Program-made: the position numbers and the translations under genes
The notes under the pieces: model-generated
What the model was told of the DNA's origin: nothing
The model's database searches: none
The model's input: the letters and a program-made list of their open reading frames with translations, nothing else
In this document: piece after piece, positions 1-8,337 of the stretch
How the letters are laid out: each line of letters opens with the position of its first letter
Numbering within the stretch: position 1 is the stretch's first letter
Assembly: GCA_002049495.1 (NCBI GenBank)
Contig: LLYS01000001.1
Span: 1-64,000, forward strand
Direction: 5' to 3'
Length of the DNA: 64,000 nucleotides
Source: Epsilonproteobacteria bacterium tcs-49
Lineage (GTDB): Bacteria > Campylobacterota > Campylobacteria > Campylobacterales > Sulfurovaceae

Positions 1-210
1 CAGCATCAACAGGAACGGCATCAGATACAGCTCCTGCATATCAAACACGATTCCGGCTAAATGCAGCTTCTTATGATCGAAACTGAGCAAAAAGATGTGG
101 TTACCGTCGATGGTAATCCACGGCAACACGATCGCCACCACCGTCACCAGCAGATAAAACCAATAGCGTTTTATGCGGTACGGGGTAGGTGTGACTTTTT
201 CGTTTGTCAT
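1..210 (-). CDS. ccoG: CcoG (RdxA/FixG-type) cytochrome oxidase assembly protein, N-terminal part only
   Basis: Reading the minus strand from 210 gives 70 codons that run off the left edge of the window. The product starts MTNEKVTPTPYRIKRYWFYL and has a first membrane segment at about residues 14-30, then WITIDGNHIFLLSF and a LAGIVFDMQELYLMPFLL segment. This is the conserved N-terminus of the CcoG family, polyferredoxin membrane proteins needed for copper handling and assembly of cbb3 oxidase. The ferredoxin-like cysteine motifs would lie outside the window. A strong GGAGG sits 7 bases before the ATG. The gene is divergent from the DUF134 gene and its leader contains a dyad (225-256). Identification rests on N-terminal sequence only. 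Confidence 0.85.
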   Translation of the reverse strand, partial: MTNEKVTPTPYRIKRYWFYLLVTVVAIVLPWITIDGNHIFLLSFDHKKLHLAGIVFDMQELYLMPFLLML

Positions 211-224
211 TATCTACCTCCAAA

Positions 225-256
225 TGTAATAACTTTTTCTTATAACAGTTATTACA
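225..256. promoter_or_regulatory. Perfect 9-bp inverted repeat, likely operator between ccoG and the DUF134 gene
   Basis: TGTAATAAC at 225-233 and its exact reverse complement GTTATTACA at 248-256 flank a 14-base AT-rich spacer. The site lies in the ccoG leader, close to -10-like sequences for ccoG. Symmetry and position suggest binding of a dimeric repressor or activator; the regulator is not identifiable. A second short palindrome, GACATATGTC, is at 297-306. Confidence 0.5.
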
Positions 257-324
257 ACTTCTATAATATACATATTAAAATAGTAGCATTAATATGGACA
301 TATGTCAAGTATAAAACAAATTTA

Positions 325-333
325 TGTTATAAT
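325..333 (+). promoter_or_regulatory. Extended -10 promoter for the DUF134 gene
   Basis: TGTTATAAT (TG plus TATAAT at 328-333) lies 30 bases before the ATG at 364, in AT-rich DNA. There is no clear -35, as is usual for this lineage. Confidence 0.6.
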
Positions 334-363
334 CTGTCAAATTTGCTTGATTAAAGGACAGCG

Positions 364-966
364 ATGCCACGGTCAAAGAATAAGCGAGAATACAGTTTCA
401 AGCCTCTTTTTAAAGAGTTTGCTCCCACCTGCAAAAAACCGCAAGGTTCCATCACGCTCAACCACGACGAGATAGAAGCGATCTTTTTGATGGATAACCA
501 AAACCTTTACCAGGACGACGCCGCAAAAAGGATGAACGTTTCGCGCCCCACCTTTTCACGCATCGTCAAAAGTGCGCGTTTCAAAATCGCGACGGCCCTT
601 GTCAGCGGGAAAAAGATCATTATCAACGATGAGAAGGAAACCTTTACCGTGATGGTATGCTGTGCACAAAAGGGGAACTTTTCGGCCGTAACCCCCAGGG
701 AGCGCTATATCGCCATCATCACTTTCGGCAGCGACAAAGAAACGCAGATAACGTATCTGGATAATCCGGTCTACACCGAAAACTCAAAACCCGGGATCGA
801 ACTGCCGCCGCTGGCGCAAAAGCACGAGGTCAACTTTTTCGTCAGCGACAGCGCCGGGGCCGGACTGGTCAACTCCCTGCTCTCACTGGGGATCTTCACC
901 ATCGTCAAAGATGCCGGCTTCAATCTTGAAGAGTTGATCAAAACCGTAACCTCCTATAAAGTCTGA
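364..966 (+). CDS. DUF134 DNA-binding protein with C-terminal NifX/NafY-like domain
   Basis: 200 residues. Residues 1 to about 90 match the DUF134 family: a basic PRSKNKRE start, a CKKP segment, then a sigma70-region-4-like helix-turn-helix with the sequence DDAAKRMNVSRPTFSRIVKS. Residues about 98-200 resemble the dinitrogenase iron-molybdenum cofactor-binding (NifX/NafY-like) fold: a VCCAQKGNFSAV strand followed by a FFVSDSAGAGLVNSLLSLGI helix region. Such two-domain proteins occur in many anaerobes and are thought to sense a metal cluster or redox state, but no target is established. The ATG at 364 is preceded by AAAGGA. It ends exactly next to the convergent pyruvate kinase stop. Because it faces ccoG across a palindrome it could be the local regulator; that is inference. 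Confidence 0.8.
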   Translation: MPRSKNKREYSFKPLFKEFAPTCKKPQGSITLNHDEIEAIFLMDNQNLYQDDAAKRMNVSRPTFSRIVKSARFKIATALVSGKKIIINDEKETFTVMVCCAQKGNFSAVTPRERYIAIITFGSDKETQITYLDNPVYTENSKPGIELPPLAQKHEVNFFVSDSAGAGLVNSLLSLGIFTIVKDAGFNLEELIKTVTSYKV

Positions 967-2388
967 TCACTCGAACTTATTAAACAGATAGTTAAAGCTT
1001 TCGCGCTCCATCACGCGGATGACGTTGGTGGGGTACTTTGTAGCCAGCGGATAGCCGAAGGTAAATATATACTTCTTCTTTATATCGATCCAGCCCTCAT
1101 CAACCGCACGTTTGATAAACGCATACTGCAACTCGTCGCTATTGTTAAACTCGCTGGAGAGATAGGTCGGCGTTACGCCCCATACCGCTTTGAGCTGGCG
1201 CAGGGTTTTGACGCTGTAGCTCGTTGCCAGTATCTGCTTGTCGGTGCGGAACTTTGAAAGGGTTTTTGCGCTTTTGCCGCTGCGGGTAAACACCACAAAA
1301 GCAGCGGGATCAAGATTTTTGGCGATCATCGCCGCAGCCGAAGAGATCGACTCCTCTTCGCTTACCTCATCAAATTTATAGTAGGGATAAATCTTTTCCG
1401 CCTCGACGATGGAATCGGCAAGGACCCGCACCGTCTCTACGGGATGGTTGCCCACCGTCGTCTCATCCGAAAGCATCAACGCATCGGCTCCGTCAAGGAC
1501 GGCGTTGGCGATATCTGAGATCTCCGCCCGCGTCGGATAGGGTGATTCGATCATAGAGGTCAGCATCTGCGTAGCGATGATGACGGGTTTGGAAGCGGCG
1601 TTGGCTTTTTGAACCAGCATCTTTTGCAAAGGCGGCACGCGCTCTACGCCGAGTTCTACGCCCATATCTCCCCTGGCGACCATGATCCCGTCCGCTTCTT
1701 CCAAGATGGCATCGATCTGTTCGATCGCTTCTTTGGTTTCGATCTTGGCAAAGATCATCGCCCCGGCGTCATTGGCTTGCAAAATCTTTCTTGCTTGCCT
1801 GATATCCTCGGCGCTGCGTACAAACGAGATCGCCACCAGATCCACAAAAGCCGCGCCAAACTCCATATCGCTTTTGTCTTTGGGCGTAATCGTATCGATA
1901 TGCAGGGTACTATTGGGAAAGTTGACCCCCTTTTTCGATTGCAGCAGGTTGGGCACGACCACTTCACAGCGCAGGGCGTCGGCCTCCTTATCCACCACTT
2001 TGACCCGGATGGTTCCATCGGAGATATAGATCATCTCCCCCACCTTGATACTGTCGATAATCTCGGGGTAACTGAGGCTGACCACCTTCGCGGCTTCGTC
2101 GGTTTCGCTTTTTGAGAGGGTCAATATATCCCCCGCTTGCAGATGGATCGGGGTTTGCAGATGGGAAATTCTGATTTTGGGCCCCGAAATATCCTGCAGG
2201 ATCGCGACCTCCTGCCCCAGTTCGCTGCCGGCTTCGCGGATATTGGCGATAAGCTGCTTATGGTACTCGTGGGTAGCGTGGGAAAAGTTCAGTCGAAAGA
2301 TATCGACCCCTTCGCCGATAAGCTCCTTTATGCGCTCTTTACTCTCCGTTGCCGGACCCAAGGTGATAACGATTTTGCTTTTTCGCAT
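967..2388 (-). CDS. pyk: Pyruvate kinase (canonical type)
   Basis: 473 residues, normal length for the family. It converts phosphoenolpyruvate and ADP to pyruvate and ATP. Visible features are the start KIVITLGPATESKERI, RLNFSHAT, the B-domain, the active-site signature IFAKIETKEAIEQID, MVARGDMGVELG, the substrate loop MLSDETTVGNHPVETV and a complete C-terminal domain (about residues 345-473). GGGAG lies 5 bases before the ATG. The gene is monocistronic between two convergent or tandem neighbours. The window also has a second, unusual pyruvate kinase at 22688, so this copy is the one likely to supply normal activity. Its promoter overlaps a TGTAAC-N6-GTTACA dyad. Confidence 0.95.
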   Translation of the reverse strand: MRKSKIVITLGPATESKERIKELIGEGVDIFRLNFSHATHEYHKQLIANIREAGSELGQEVAILQDISGPKIRISHLQTPIHLQAGDILTLSKSETDEAAKVVSLSYPEIIDSIKVGEMIYISDGTIRVKVVDKEADALRCEVVVPNLLQSKKGVNFPNSTLHIDTITPKDKSDMEFGAAFVDLVAISFVRSAEDIRQARKILQANDAGAMIFAKIETKEAIEQIDAILEEADGIMVARGDMGVELGVERVPPLQKMLVQKANAASKPVIIATQMLTSMIESPYPTRAEISDIANAVLDGADALMLSDETTVGNHPVETVRVLADSIVEAEKIYPYYKFDEVSEEESISSAAAMIAKNLDPAAFVVFTRSGKSAKTLSKFRTDKQILATSYSVKTLRQLKAVWGVTPTYLSSEFNNSDELQYAFIKRAVDEGWIDIKKKYIFTFGYPLATKYPTNVIRVMERESFNYLFNKFE

Positions 2389-2409
2389 ACTGCTCCCGTT
2401 TTTTACGCT

Positions 2410-2442
2410 ATTGTAGCTGCTATCTGTAACGTTTCAGTTACA
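2410..2442 (-). promoter_or_regulatory. pyk promoter with overlapping dyad operator
   Basis: On the minus strand TACAAT (forward 2410-2415) is a good -10 for pyk. Upstream, TGTAAC (2425-2430) and GTTACA (2437-2442) form a perfect inverted repeat with a 6-base spacer, covering the expected -35 position. The arrangement is typical of a repressor or activator site. The dyad overlaps the last codons of the sensor kinase gene. A similar GTAACT half-site recurs in the gap leader. Confidence 0.5.
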
Positions 2443-5119
2443 ACTCGATGGTAAATTGCGCCCCTTTTTCCCCGTTTTCGACCCGCAACCTGCCGTGCAT
2501 ATTGTTTTCGATGATCATCTTGGAGATATAGAGCCCCATCCCCGTACCCTTGCCCTCCTCTTTTGTCGTAAAATAGGGTTCCATAATCCGATCGATTATC
2601 TCTTCGGGGACGCCGCCGGCGTTATCTTCGACACACAGCGACCGATCGCCCAAACGCACCGTGATCATCCCCGGGTCCACGTCGTTGGCGATAATGGCAT
2701 CCTTTGCATTGTTGATCAGATTTAAAAGCACCTGCTCAAACTCGCTTTTATACCCATGCACCTCAAAATCCTCCCCCTCGATCCGGGTTTGGATATCGTG
2801 GTTTTGCAGCTGTGCCCGCTGGATCGAGAGCGTTTTATTTACCACCTCTTGCATCATAAAGCGGGAGGTGGCTTTATCGATGCGGAAAAAGTTCCTGAAA
2901 TCATCTATCGTTTTGCTCATAAAACGGATCAACCGGGTATTTTCCTCCTCGTACTTTTCCAAAAACTCCGCATCGATCAACCCCTCTTCGTAATCATCGA
3001 TCAGATTTTGGATATTGATATTGAGTGCGTTAAGGGGTTGGCGCCACTGGTGGGCGATAGCACCGATCATCTCCCCCATGGAAGCCAGCTTGGACTGATG
3101 CTGCAAAAACTGCTCCTGCTTTGCCTGCTGCTCCTCCATCCGCAGGGTTTCGCTGATATCTTTGACGATGATATAAGCCCGCTGCTGCCCGTCAAATTCA
3201 AACAGATCCGCACCCACCATCGCCGTAAAGGTACTGCCGTCTTTGCGATACAGCTCCTGCTGGGTACTGTTTACCTCCTCTATCGAAGGTTTCTCTTCGC
3301 AGCCGCACAACTTTTGCAACTCCACCGTCAAAAACTCTTCATACTCATAACCGGTCAATTGCAATACCGCCTGGTTCGCTTCAAGGGCGTAGGTGGGTCG
3401 CCCCTGCCCATCCACTTCGCAGATGACCACCCCGTCGCTGATATTGTCAAAAAGATTTTTATAACTTTTTTCACTCTCGATCTTGGCTTGCACCTCCGCC
3501 TTGACCCGCTCGCCCAGTTCGGCGTTGAGCTTTTCAAGCTGCTGCTTGAACTCCTCTCGCCTGGTGATATCGTGGATGATGGAAAAAAGCAGCTTTTTAC
3601 CCGAACTTTTAATGGGGGTAGAGTGCACCTCCACGTCACGGACCTTTCCGCTTTTCAAGCGGTGTTTGAAGATAAAATAGTTTCTGTTTTCCCGTTTTGC
3701 CCGCTCCATCTCATGGACCACCTCTTTTTTGCTCGCGTTGTTGATATCAGAGATCGTTTTTGCCAGCAGTTCGCGTTTTTCGTAGCCGTAGTAGCGCAGC
3801 GCCGCTTCGTTGGCGTCTATTATCTGGCCGTTTTCGGGATCGATGATTAAAAAGATCGCACTGTGTTTATAAAACATATCTTCCCACATCTTTTTGGAGT
3901 TGCGCAGGTTTTGCTCCAACTGCTTCATATGGGTGATATCGATCCCCGACGCAAGCCGTATTTGACGGCCGTTCCAAATGATATCGCGCCCCCTTACCAG
4001 CATGGTAAAGGTGGAACCGTCGCTTTTGATACATGTAAGCTCATAGGGGTTCGGTGAAGCTTTTTTTAACTTTCTCTCCACCTTTTTGAGGTAATTTTTA
4101 TCGACCAAATCAGGAATCGATTTTTGCAGCATCTGCTCCCGGGTGTAGCCGAACATTTCACACCCTATCGCGTTGACTTTGATGCAGCGCTGCTTCTGGT
4201 CAAAAAGAAACATCCCCTCCAGTACCGATTCAAAAAGCACTTTAAAATTTTGCAGGGAGTTCTCCAGACGCTTGTTGGATTTGGTGGTGCTGTAGTTCCA
4301 ATACAACCCCCACAGCAGCAGCCCCACCGCGGCGATAAGAAATTGCGCCAGCAGCTCCACGTCCCCTTTATTATCATAGATAACGCTAAGCCACTTATCC
4401 TTGATCAGCTGTTTTTCGGCGGTATCGACCTTTGCAATGGCTTCGTTCAAGGCGTGGACAAGCTGTGCATCCCCCTTGTGTACTCCGATATGAAGCGAGA
4501 TATCCTTATCCAGTATCCCGCTGATTTTAAGATCGTTAAAATAACTGTTTTGTATCCCGTATGAGAGGGTGGGCAGCGCATCGATATAGCCGTACACCTG
4601 CTCCTCATGCACCATCTCCAAACCTTGGGTATGATTTTTTACGCCCACGAAGTTTAAATTGGGATAGCGCTGTCGGATACTTTTATTAAAGGCGTAACTC
4701 TCGACAATGGCGATCTTTTTATCCGTAAGGGTGTGCAGGGAGTTTAAAAAGGGAGTATCCATCGTCGTGGCAAACGCGACGGGAAAGGTAAAATAACTCT
4801 TTGTAAAATCCAGAAACGCTTCACGCTCTTTGGTTCGCATCATCCCCGAAATCAGTTGGCATCTGCCGCTCTTGACCGCTTCGAGGCTTTCGCTCCAGCT
4901 TGCCGTGGGAACGATCTCTATTTGAAAGTCCAGGTGCTCAGCCAGCTCCCGGTAGTAATCGGCTATCATCCCCTCGTGTTTCTGCCCCGCCAACCGCTCA
5001 TAGGGCAGCCACTCGGGATCGACGCACATACTCACCCTTTGCGGCACGGCAGCGGCTTGAAGGGTAAGCTGCAAGCCCAGTAATAATAAGAATATAAAAG
5101 ATACCGTACGCTTTGCCAT
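2438..5119 (-). CDS. Sensor histidine kinase: periplasmic SBP_bac_3 domain, TM, three PAS domains, HisKA, HATPase
   Basis: About 893 residues. A signal peptide (about 1-25) is followed by a family-3 solute-binding domain (about 28-245; begins VSMCVDPEWLPYERL), a TM helix near 255-280, three PAS/PAC units (about 290-410, 415-535, 550-670) and a kinase core. The core has the H-box GEMIGAIAHQWRQPLNAL (His near 690), N-box LLNLINNAKDAI, G1 box VEDNAGGV and G2 box GKGTGMGLYIS. This is the Campylobacterota-type orphan kinase that binds an amino acid or other small ligand outside the cell; the ligand is unknown. No response regulator is adjacent. An ATG at 5131 is also possible, but 5119 (MAKRT) has GGGA upstream and gives the better signal peptide. 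Confidence 0.9.
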   Translation of the reverse strand: MAKRTVSFIFLLLLGLQLTLQAAAVPQRVSMCVDPEWLPYERLAGQKHEGMIADYYRELAEHLDFQIEIVPTASWSESLEAVKSGRCQLISGMMRTKEREAFLDFTKSYFTFPVAFATTMDTPFLNSLHTLTDKKIAIVESYAFNKSIRQRYPNLNFVGVKNHTQGLEMVHEEQVYGYIDALPTLSYGIQNSYFNDLKISGILDKDISLHIGVHKGDAQLVHALNEAIAKVDTAEKQLIKDKWLSVIYDNKGDVELLAQFLIAAVGLLLWGLYWNYSTTKSNKRLENSLQNFKVLFESVLEGMFLFDQKQRCIKVNAIGCEMFGYTREQMLQKSIPDLVDKNYLKKVERKLKKASPNPYELTCIKSDGSTFTMLVRGRDIIWNGRQIRLASGIDITHMKQLEQNLRNSKKMWEDMFYKHSAIFLIIDPENGQIIDANEAALRYYGYEKRELLAKTISDINNASKKEVVHEMERAKRENRNYFIFKHRLKSGKVRDVEVHSTPIKSSGKKLLFSIIHDITRREEFKQQLEKLNAELGERVKAEVQAKIESEKSYKNLFDNISDGVVICEVDGQGRPTYALEANQAVLQLTGYEYEEFLTVELQKLCGCEEKPSIEEVNSTQQELYRKDGSTFTAMVGADLFEFDGQQRAYIIVKDISETLRMEEQQAKQEQFLQHQSKLASMGEMIGAIAHQWRQPLNALNINIQNLIDDYEEGLIDAEFLEKYEEENTRLIRFMSKTIDDFRNFFRIDKATSRFMMQEVVNKTLSIQRAQLQNHDIQTRIEGEDFEVHGYKSEFEQVLLNLINNAKDAIIANDVDPGMITVRLGDRSLCVEDNAGGVPEEIIDRIMEPYFTTKEEGKGTGMGLYISKMIIENNMHGRLRVENGEKGAQFTIEL

Positions 5120-5150
5120 AGATGATCCCATTTACATATAAGTAACGGTT

Positions 5151-5159
5151 ATTGTATCA
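5151..5159 (-). promoter_or_regulatory. Extended -10 promoter for the sensor kinase
   Basis: On the minus strand TGATACAAT (TACAAT at forward 5151-5156) precedes the start codon by about 30 bases. No convincing -35. Confidence 0.45.
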
Positions 5160-5200
5160 TATATGTTTTAATGAAAGATTGCAAGAGAAAAAGGGTCACC

Positions 5201-5245
5201 GGTGCTAAAAGTTAGCGCCGTTTAGATGCAGACCGCAAAGTGCGG
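5201..5245 (-). terminator. Tandem hairpins after the FBPase-like gene
   Basis: Downstream of the FBPase stop, the minus strand carries a CCGCA-CTT-TGCGG hairpin (forward 5233-5245) and then GGCGCTAA-CTT-TTAGCACC (forward 5201-5219, one G-U pair). CCCTTTTTCTC follows some bases later. This is a plausible end for the long operon, although the T-run is offset from the second stem. Confidence 0.4.
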
Positions 5246-5270
5246 CTGATAAAAGAGTATGCAAAAGGGC

Positions 5271-6113
5271 TTAGGCCAACTGCTCTTTTACCTTTTGCAT
5301 CTCATACGCCGAGCCGAAATACAGCGGCGTTTTTTCCTCCAGCGATTGGGCGGGTTTATCTAAAATCCGCACTTTTCCGTCGGTGGCTTCTCCGCCCGCG
5401 TACTCCACGATAAAAGCGATGGGATACGCATCAAAATACAGCTCCAACCGCCCCGTTGGATCGGCTTTGGTGGCGGGGTTGGAGTACAGTCCGCCCTTTT
5501 TAAACAAGATCTGGTGCGTATCCAGACTCAGCGAATCGCTAAAGCGCAAACGGTAACCTTCGTTAAAGAGTCCCTCTACGAGCGCCTTGTGCTCCAAAGG
5601 CCACGTACGGACGTCGCCGCCGGTGGAGTTGATCTTGCCCTTGTCTTTAAGCGTAAAGGATTCCTGCTGCCTAAACGCGCCGTGTTCGTAGGCAAAAAAT
5701 TTCGCCCCCGATTCATCCTTGGAGGCATACACCATTTGGAAGGTGGGGCCGTAGGTGACGTAGATGGCGGCTTTGAGACTTTGGATCTCAAGGGCGTTTT
5801 CATAGATACCGAAGATGGAACCCAGGGAAAAATCCACGTCCAAAAGCTCCATATTGTCAATAGCGTTGCAGGTGATGATATATTTGCCCCCGGCGTTGAT
5901 TTCACGCGTCTCCTTGGTCTCTTGCATCACCATGCTTTTGACGCTCTGGGTGCGGTCAAATTCACGCTCCATGATCATTTTGCAGTGGGAAAACACTTTG
6001 CGGTGCATCTGCTCGTCGCTTTGCTTCGTATCAAGAAAATCACTGCACTTTTTAAACACATCCTTTTCGATGTGCACCGCGATATTAACGATAGAGTTAA
6101 ACACTTCAACCAT
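5271..6113 (-). CDS. Fructose-1,6-bisphosphatase class I-like protein with altered metal site
   Basis: 280 residues from the ATG at 6113, which is chosen because further upstream the frame runs into the preceding GH57 gene; AAGGG lies about 10 bases before it. The C-terminal half clearly matches class I FBPase: DTHQILFKKGGLYSNPA, then GRLELYFDAYPIAFIVEYAGG, ATDGKVRILD and LYFGSAYEM. The N-terminal half has the right fold signals (LLDVDFSLGSIFGIYE), but the metal and phosphate motif DPLDGSS is replaced by NAIDNME (residues 83-89), and the upstream acidic pair appears as QE in VMQETKE. FBPase would make fructose 6-phosphate for glycogen synthesis in this operon. With these substitutions the usual activity is doubtful and a regulatory or altered role is possible. 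It is the last gene of the glycogen unit. Confidence 0.75.
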   Translation of the reverse strand: MVEVFNSIVNIAVHIEKDVFKKCSDFLDTKQSDEQMHRKVFSHCKMIMEREFDRTQSVKSMVMQETKETREINAGGKYIITCNAIDNMELLDVDFSLGSIFGIYENALEIQSLKAAIYVTYGPTFQMVYASKDESGAKFFAYEHGAFRQQESFTLKDKGKINSTGGDVRTWPLEHKALVEGLFNEGYRLRFSDSLSLDTHQILFKKGGLYSNPATKADPTGRLELYFDAYPIAFIVEYAGGEATDGKVRILDKPAQSLEEKTPLYFGSAYEMQKVKEQLA

Positions 6114-6126
6114 TGATTTTATACCC

Positions 6127-7707
6127 TTAACTGAATATTTTGTAATCGATAAAGTTAAAAATGGAGTTTTTATACTCCATCTGCTCCAAGGCATCCAGAT
6201 CGATACTGTTTTGCTCTATCATACTGTAAAGTCGGTTAAAGTTTGCAATATGCTCTTTGGTCCGCTGCACGCTGTACTCCGTCGCCGTCTCGGTGGTCAT
6301 CAAAAAGGCCCAGTCGCTGCTTTGGGCAAGGAGCAGCTCCTTTGTCATCTGATTCAGCACGCGGGTAGTGTTAAACTCCGCTCCGGCGCCGTAGCGGTGC
6401 GCCAACTCCTGCATCGTATCGGCCATATGGTGCAGGTGCGGATAGATCCAGTCGTTGCCGCCGTTGAGCCACACGTCGTAGTAGCCTTTATCCCCCCACG
6501 AAGAGGGCGCGGGCGCGATCATCTGGTTTTGCGGGTGCATCTGCAGATACTCCATGGGCGTTACGGGTTTGACCACGCCGTGGGAATCAAGCTCTTTGAA
6601 CAAATTATATAGAAATTCGGGGCCTTCAAACCACCAGTGCCCGAACAGCTCCGCATCATAAGGCGATACGATCAATGGCGGGCGATCCATAAACTGTCCC
6701 AGATGTTCAAGCTGCTTTTCGCGGTTGAAGTGAAAGTTTTGCGCATGTGCCTTGGTCTTGGCAAAGGCGCTTGCGGGATCATACACCTGCTTATGATCCG
6801 TTTCCCCGGTGATGCGGTGGTACTTATAGCCCGTAAATACCCGTGAACCGTCGGGGTCGATATAGGGTTTGATGTAGTCAAATTCCAAATCATAGCCGAT
6901 ATCGCGGTAAAAATCCCGATACAAAACGTCTCCGGGATACCCCTCTTTTGAACTCCACACCTGCTTGGACGATTCGGCGTCGCGGCCAAACACCGCTACG
7001 GCGTGGTCGGTAAACGCGGGGGCGTATACGCCGTTGACCGCCGTGGGATTGGCGTGGATCATGCCGTGGGTATCGACGAAGAAAAACTCGATCCCGTTGT
7101 CTTTGAGGATCCGATCCAGCCCGTGGTAGTATGCGCACTCGGGCAGCCAGATCCCCCGGGGTGCTTTGCCGAAATGCTTTTGGTGGGAGCGTACCGCCGT
7201 TTGGATTTGGACCTCCACCGCTTTTTCATTGGTCGAAAGCAGCGGTAAAAAGCCGTGGGTCGCCCCGCAGGTGATCACCTCCATCTTGCCCAGATCGCTG
7301 AAATAGCGGTAGCCGTTGAGTACGTTGCGCTGCAGGGTATTGACGAAAAAGTCTTTGCTGTCCTCAAAAAGCGTCTTGTAAAACGCGGCTACGCCGGCGT
7401 ATTCGGTGTCTCGGGTACGCTGCAACTCCTTATAGCCCAGTTCGATCTGCTTATTGAGATAGCGCTCATACTTTTCCATCAGGTGGGCGTCGGCCAGCAT
7501 CTCCGAAAGCGGCGGCGTCACCGATACGGTAAGTCGGAAATCCACCCCCTCGTCCTGCAGACGGTAAAGGTTTTTCAAAAGCGGAATATAGCACTCGGTG
7601 ATCGCTTCGTAAAGCCAGTGTTCTTCTAAAAAGTAATCAAACTCGGGGTGCTTTACAAAAGGAAGGTGCGAATGCAGTACCGGCGCGAAATAACCCTTAA
7701 TCATCAT
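6127..7707 (-). CDS. GH57 1,4-alpha-glucan branching enzyme-type protein
   Basis: 526 residues, the usual size for GH57 branching enzymes. The start GYFAPVLHSHLPFV is the family's first motif, GIWLPECAYY carries the predicted nucleophile Glu190, and YDAELFGHWWFEG carries the acid/base Asp351. A C-terminal helical DUF1957 domain follows, including WGDKGYYDVWLNGGNDWIY. Enzymes of this type form alpha-1,6 branches in glycogen and replace GlgB. No GH13 branching enzyme is seen in the window, which supports this role. GGAG lies 3 bases before one ATG (7707) and 6 before a second (7704), so either may be used. It overlaps the end of the DUF4912 gene by a few bases, so translation is coupled. Confidence 0.88.
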   Translation of the reverse strand: MMIKGYFAPVLHSHLPFVKHPEFDYFLEEHWLYEAITECYIPLLKNLYRLQDEGVDFRLTVSVTPPLSEMLADAHLMEKYERYLNKQIELGYKELQRTRDTEYAGVAAFYKTLFEDSKDFFVNTLQRNVLNGYRYFSDLGKMEVITCGATHGFLPLLSTNEKAVEVQIQTAVRSHQKHFGKAPRGIWLPECAYYHGLDRILKDNGIEFFFVDTHGMIHANPTAVNGVYAPAFTDHAVAVFGRDAESSKQVWSSKEGYPGDVLYRDFYRDIGYDLEFDYIKPYIDPDGSRVFTGYKYHRITGETDHKQVYDPASAFAKTKAHAQNFHFNREKQLEHLGQFMDRPPLIVSPYDAELFGHWWFEGPEFLYNLFKELDSHGVVKPVTPMEYLQMHPQNQMIAPAPSSWGDKGYYDVWLNGGNDWIYPHLHHMADTMQELAHRYGAGAEFNTTRVLNQMTKELLLAQSSDWAFLMTTETATEYSVQRTKEHIANFNRLYSMIEQNSIDLDALEQMEYKNSIFNFIDYKIFS

Positions 7708-8326
7708 TGTCTCCTTGCATATGGCTTGAACTCAGTCTTTGCTGGTCGACGTTTGAGAAGCTTTTAAGCCTCTCAATCTGCTGCAGGTATTGATCCGAAG
7801 ACATCCCCAGCGTAAAATGCGTCAGCGAGGAGCGCACGATCTCGGTCCAGCCGTGCTGCTTTTTGATCCAGACGTCGCGATTGCCTTCGGGCATGCGTAC
7901 CTGCGTGGAAAAGGTTTTGACGGGGTTGGATTTGAGTAAAACGATGTAGCGGTTCCCCAGATAAAACCCCACTTCCGCATAGATGGTCATATATTCGAAA
8001 CTTTCGTTGACGTAGTATTTCCCCAGTTTGTCGAAACTGAAAAACTCATGGACGATATCGCTGTTTTCATCCATGATACGGAAGCTCAGCTCCACCGAAG
8101 CGTCGATACTGTGGCGGTGCAGCATCGGTTCGGTCAATTCCCAGTACAGATGGTAGGTTTCACTGTTCACCGGCAGCAGACACAGCCTGTCTTTGCCGTA
8201 GCTTGCGGGCAGGGAAAACTCCCTGGTTTCCAGGGCGTGGCTATCCTGAGCCATACCGTGGCTGTGGCTGGAAAATCCATCCTCTTGGCGCAAACTCTCA
8301 TCAATTAATTCGTTTTTTTCTTTCAT
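7697..8326 (-). CDS. DUF4912 domain protein
   Basis: 209 residues from the ATG at 8326, preceded by AGGTGA; an upstream in-frame start at 8365 would lie inside mgtE. Residues about 40-150 match DUF4912, a beta-sandwich domain of unknown function: DRLCLLPVNSETYHLYWELT, ASVELSFRIMDEN, then ESFEYMTIYAEVGFYLG and RYIVLLKSNPV. The N-terminal 35 residues are polar, histidine-rich and probably disordered. DUF4912 genes are often found beside GH57 genes, as here, where it overlaps the branching enzyme by 11 bases. A carbohydrate-binding or scaffold role for glycogen particles is inference only. Confidence 0.75.
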   Translation of the reverse strand: MKEKNELIDESLRQEDGFSSHSHGMAQDSHALETREFSLPASYGKDRLCLLPVNSETYHLYWELTEPMLHRHSIDASVELSFRIMDENSDIVHEFFSFDKLGKYYVNESFEYMTIYAEVGFYLGNRYIVLLKSNPVKTFSTQVRMPEGNRDVWIKKQHGWTEIVRSSLTHFTLGMSSDQYLQQIERLKSFSNVDQQRLSSSHMQGDNDD

Positions 8327-8337
8327 AACATCACCTT

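Noticed and set aside
2756-3850. 364-codon plus-strand open frame
   Set aside because: It is antisense to the sensor kinase and contains no recognisable motif.
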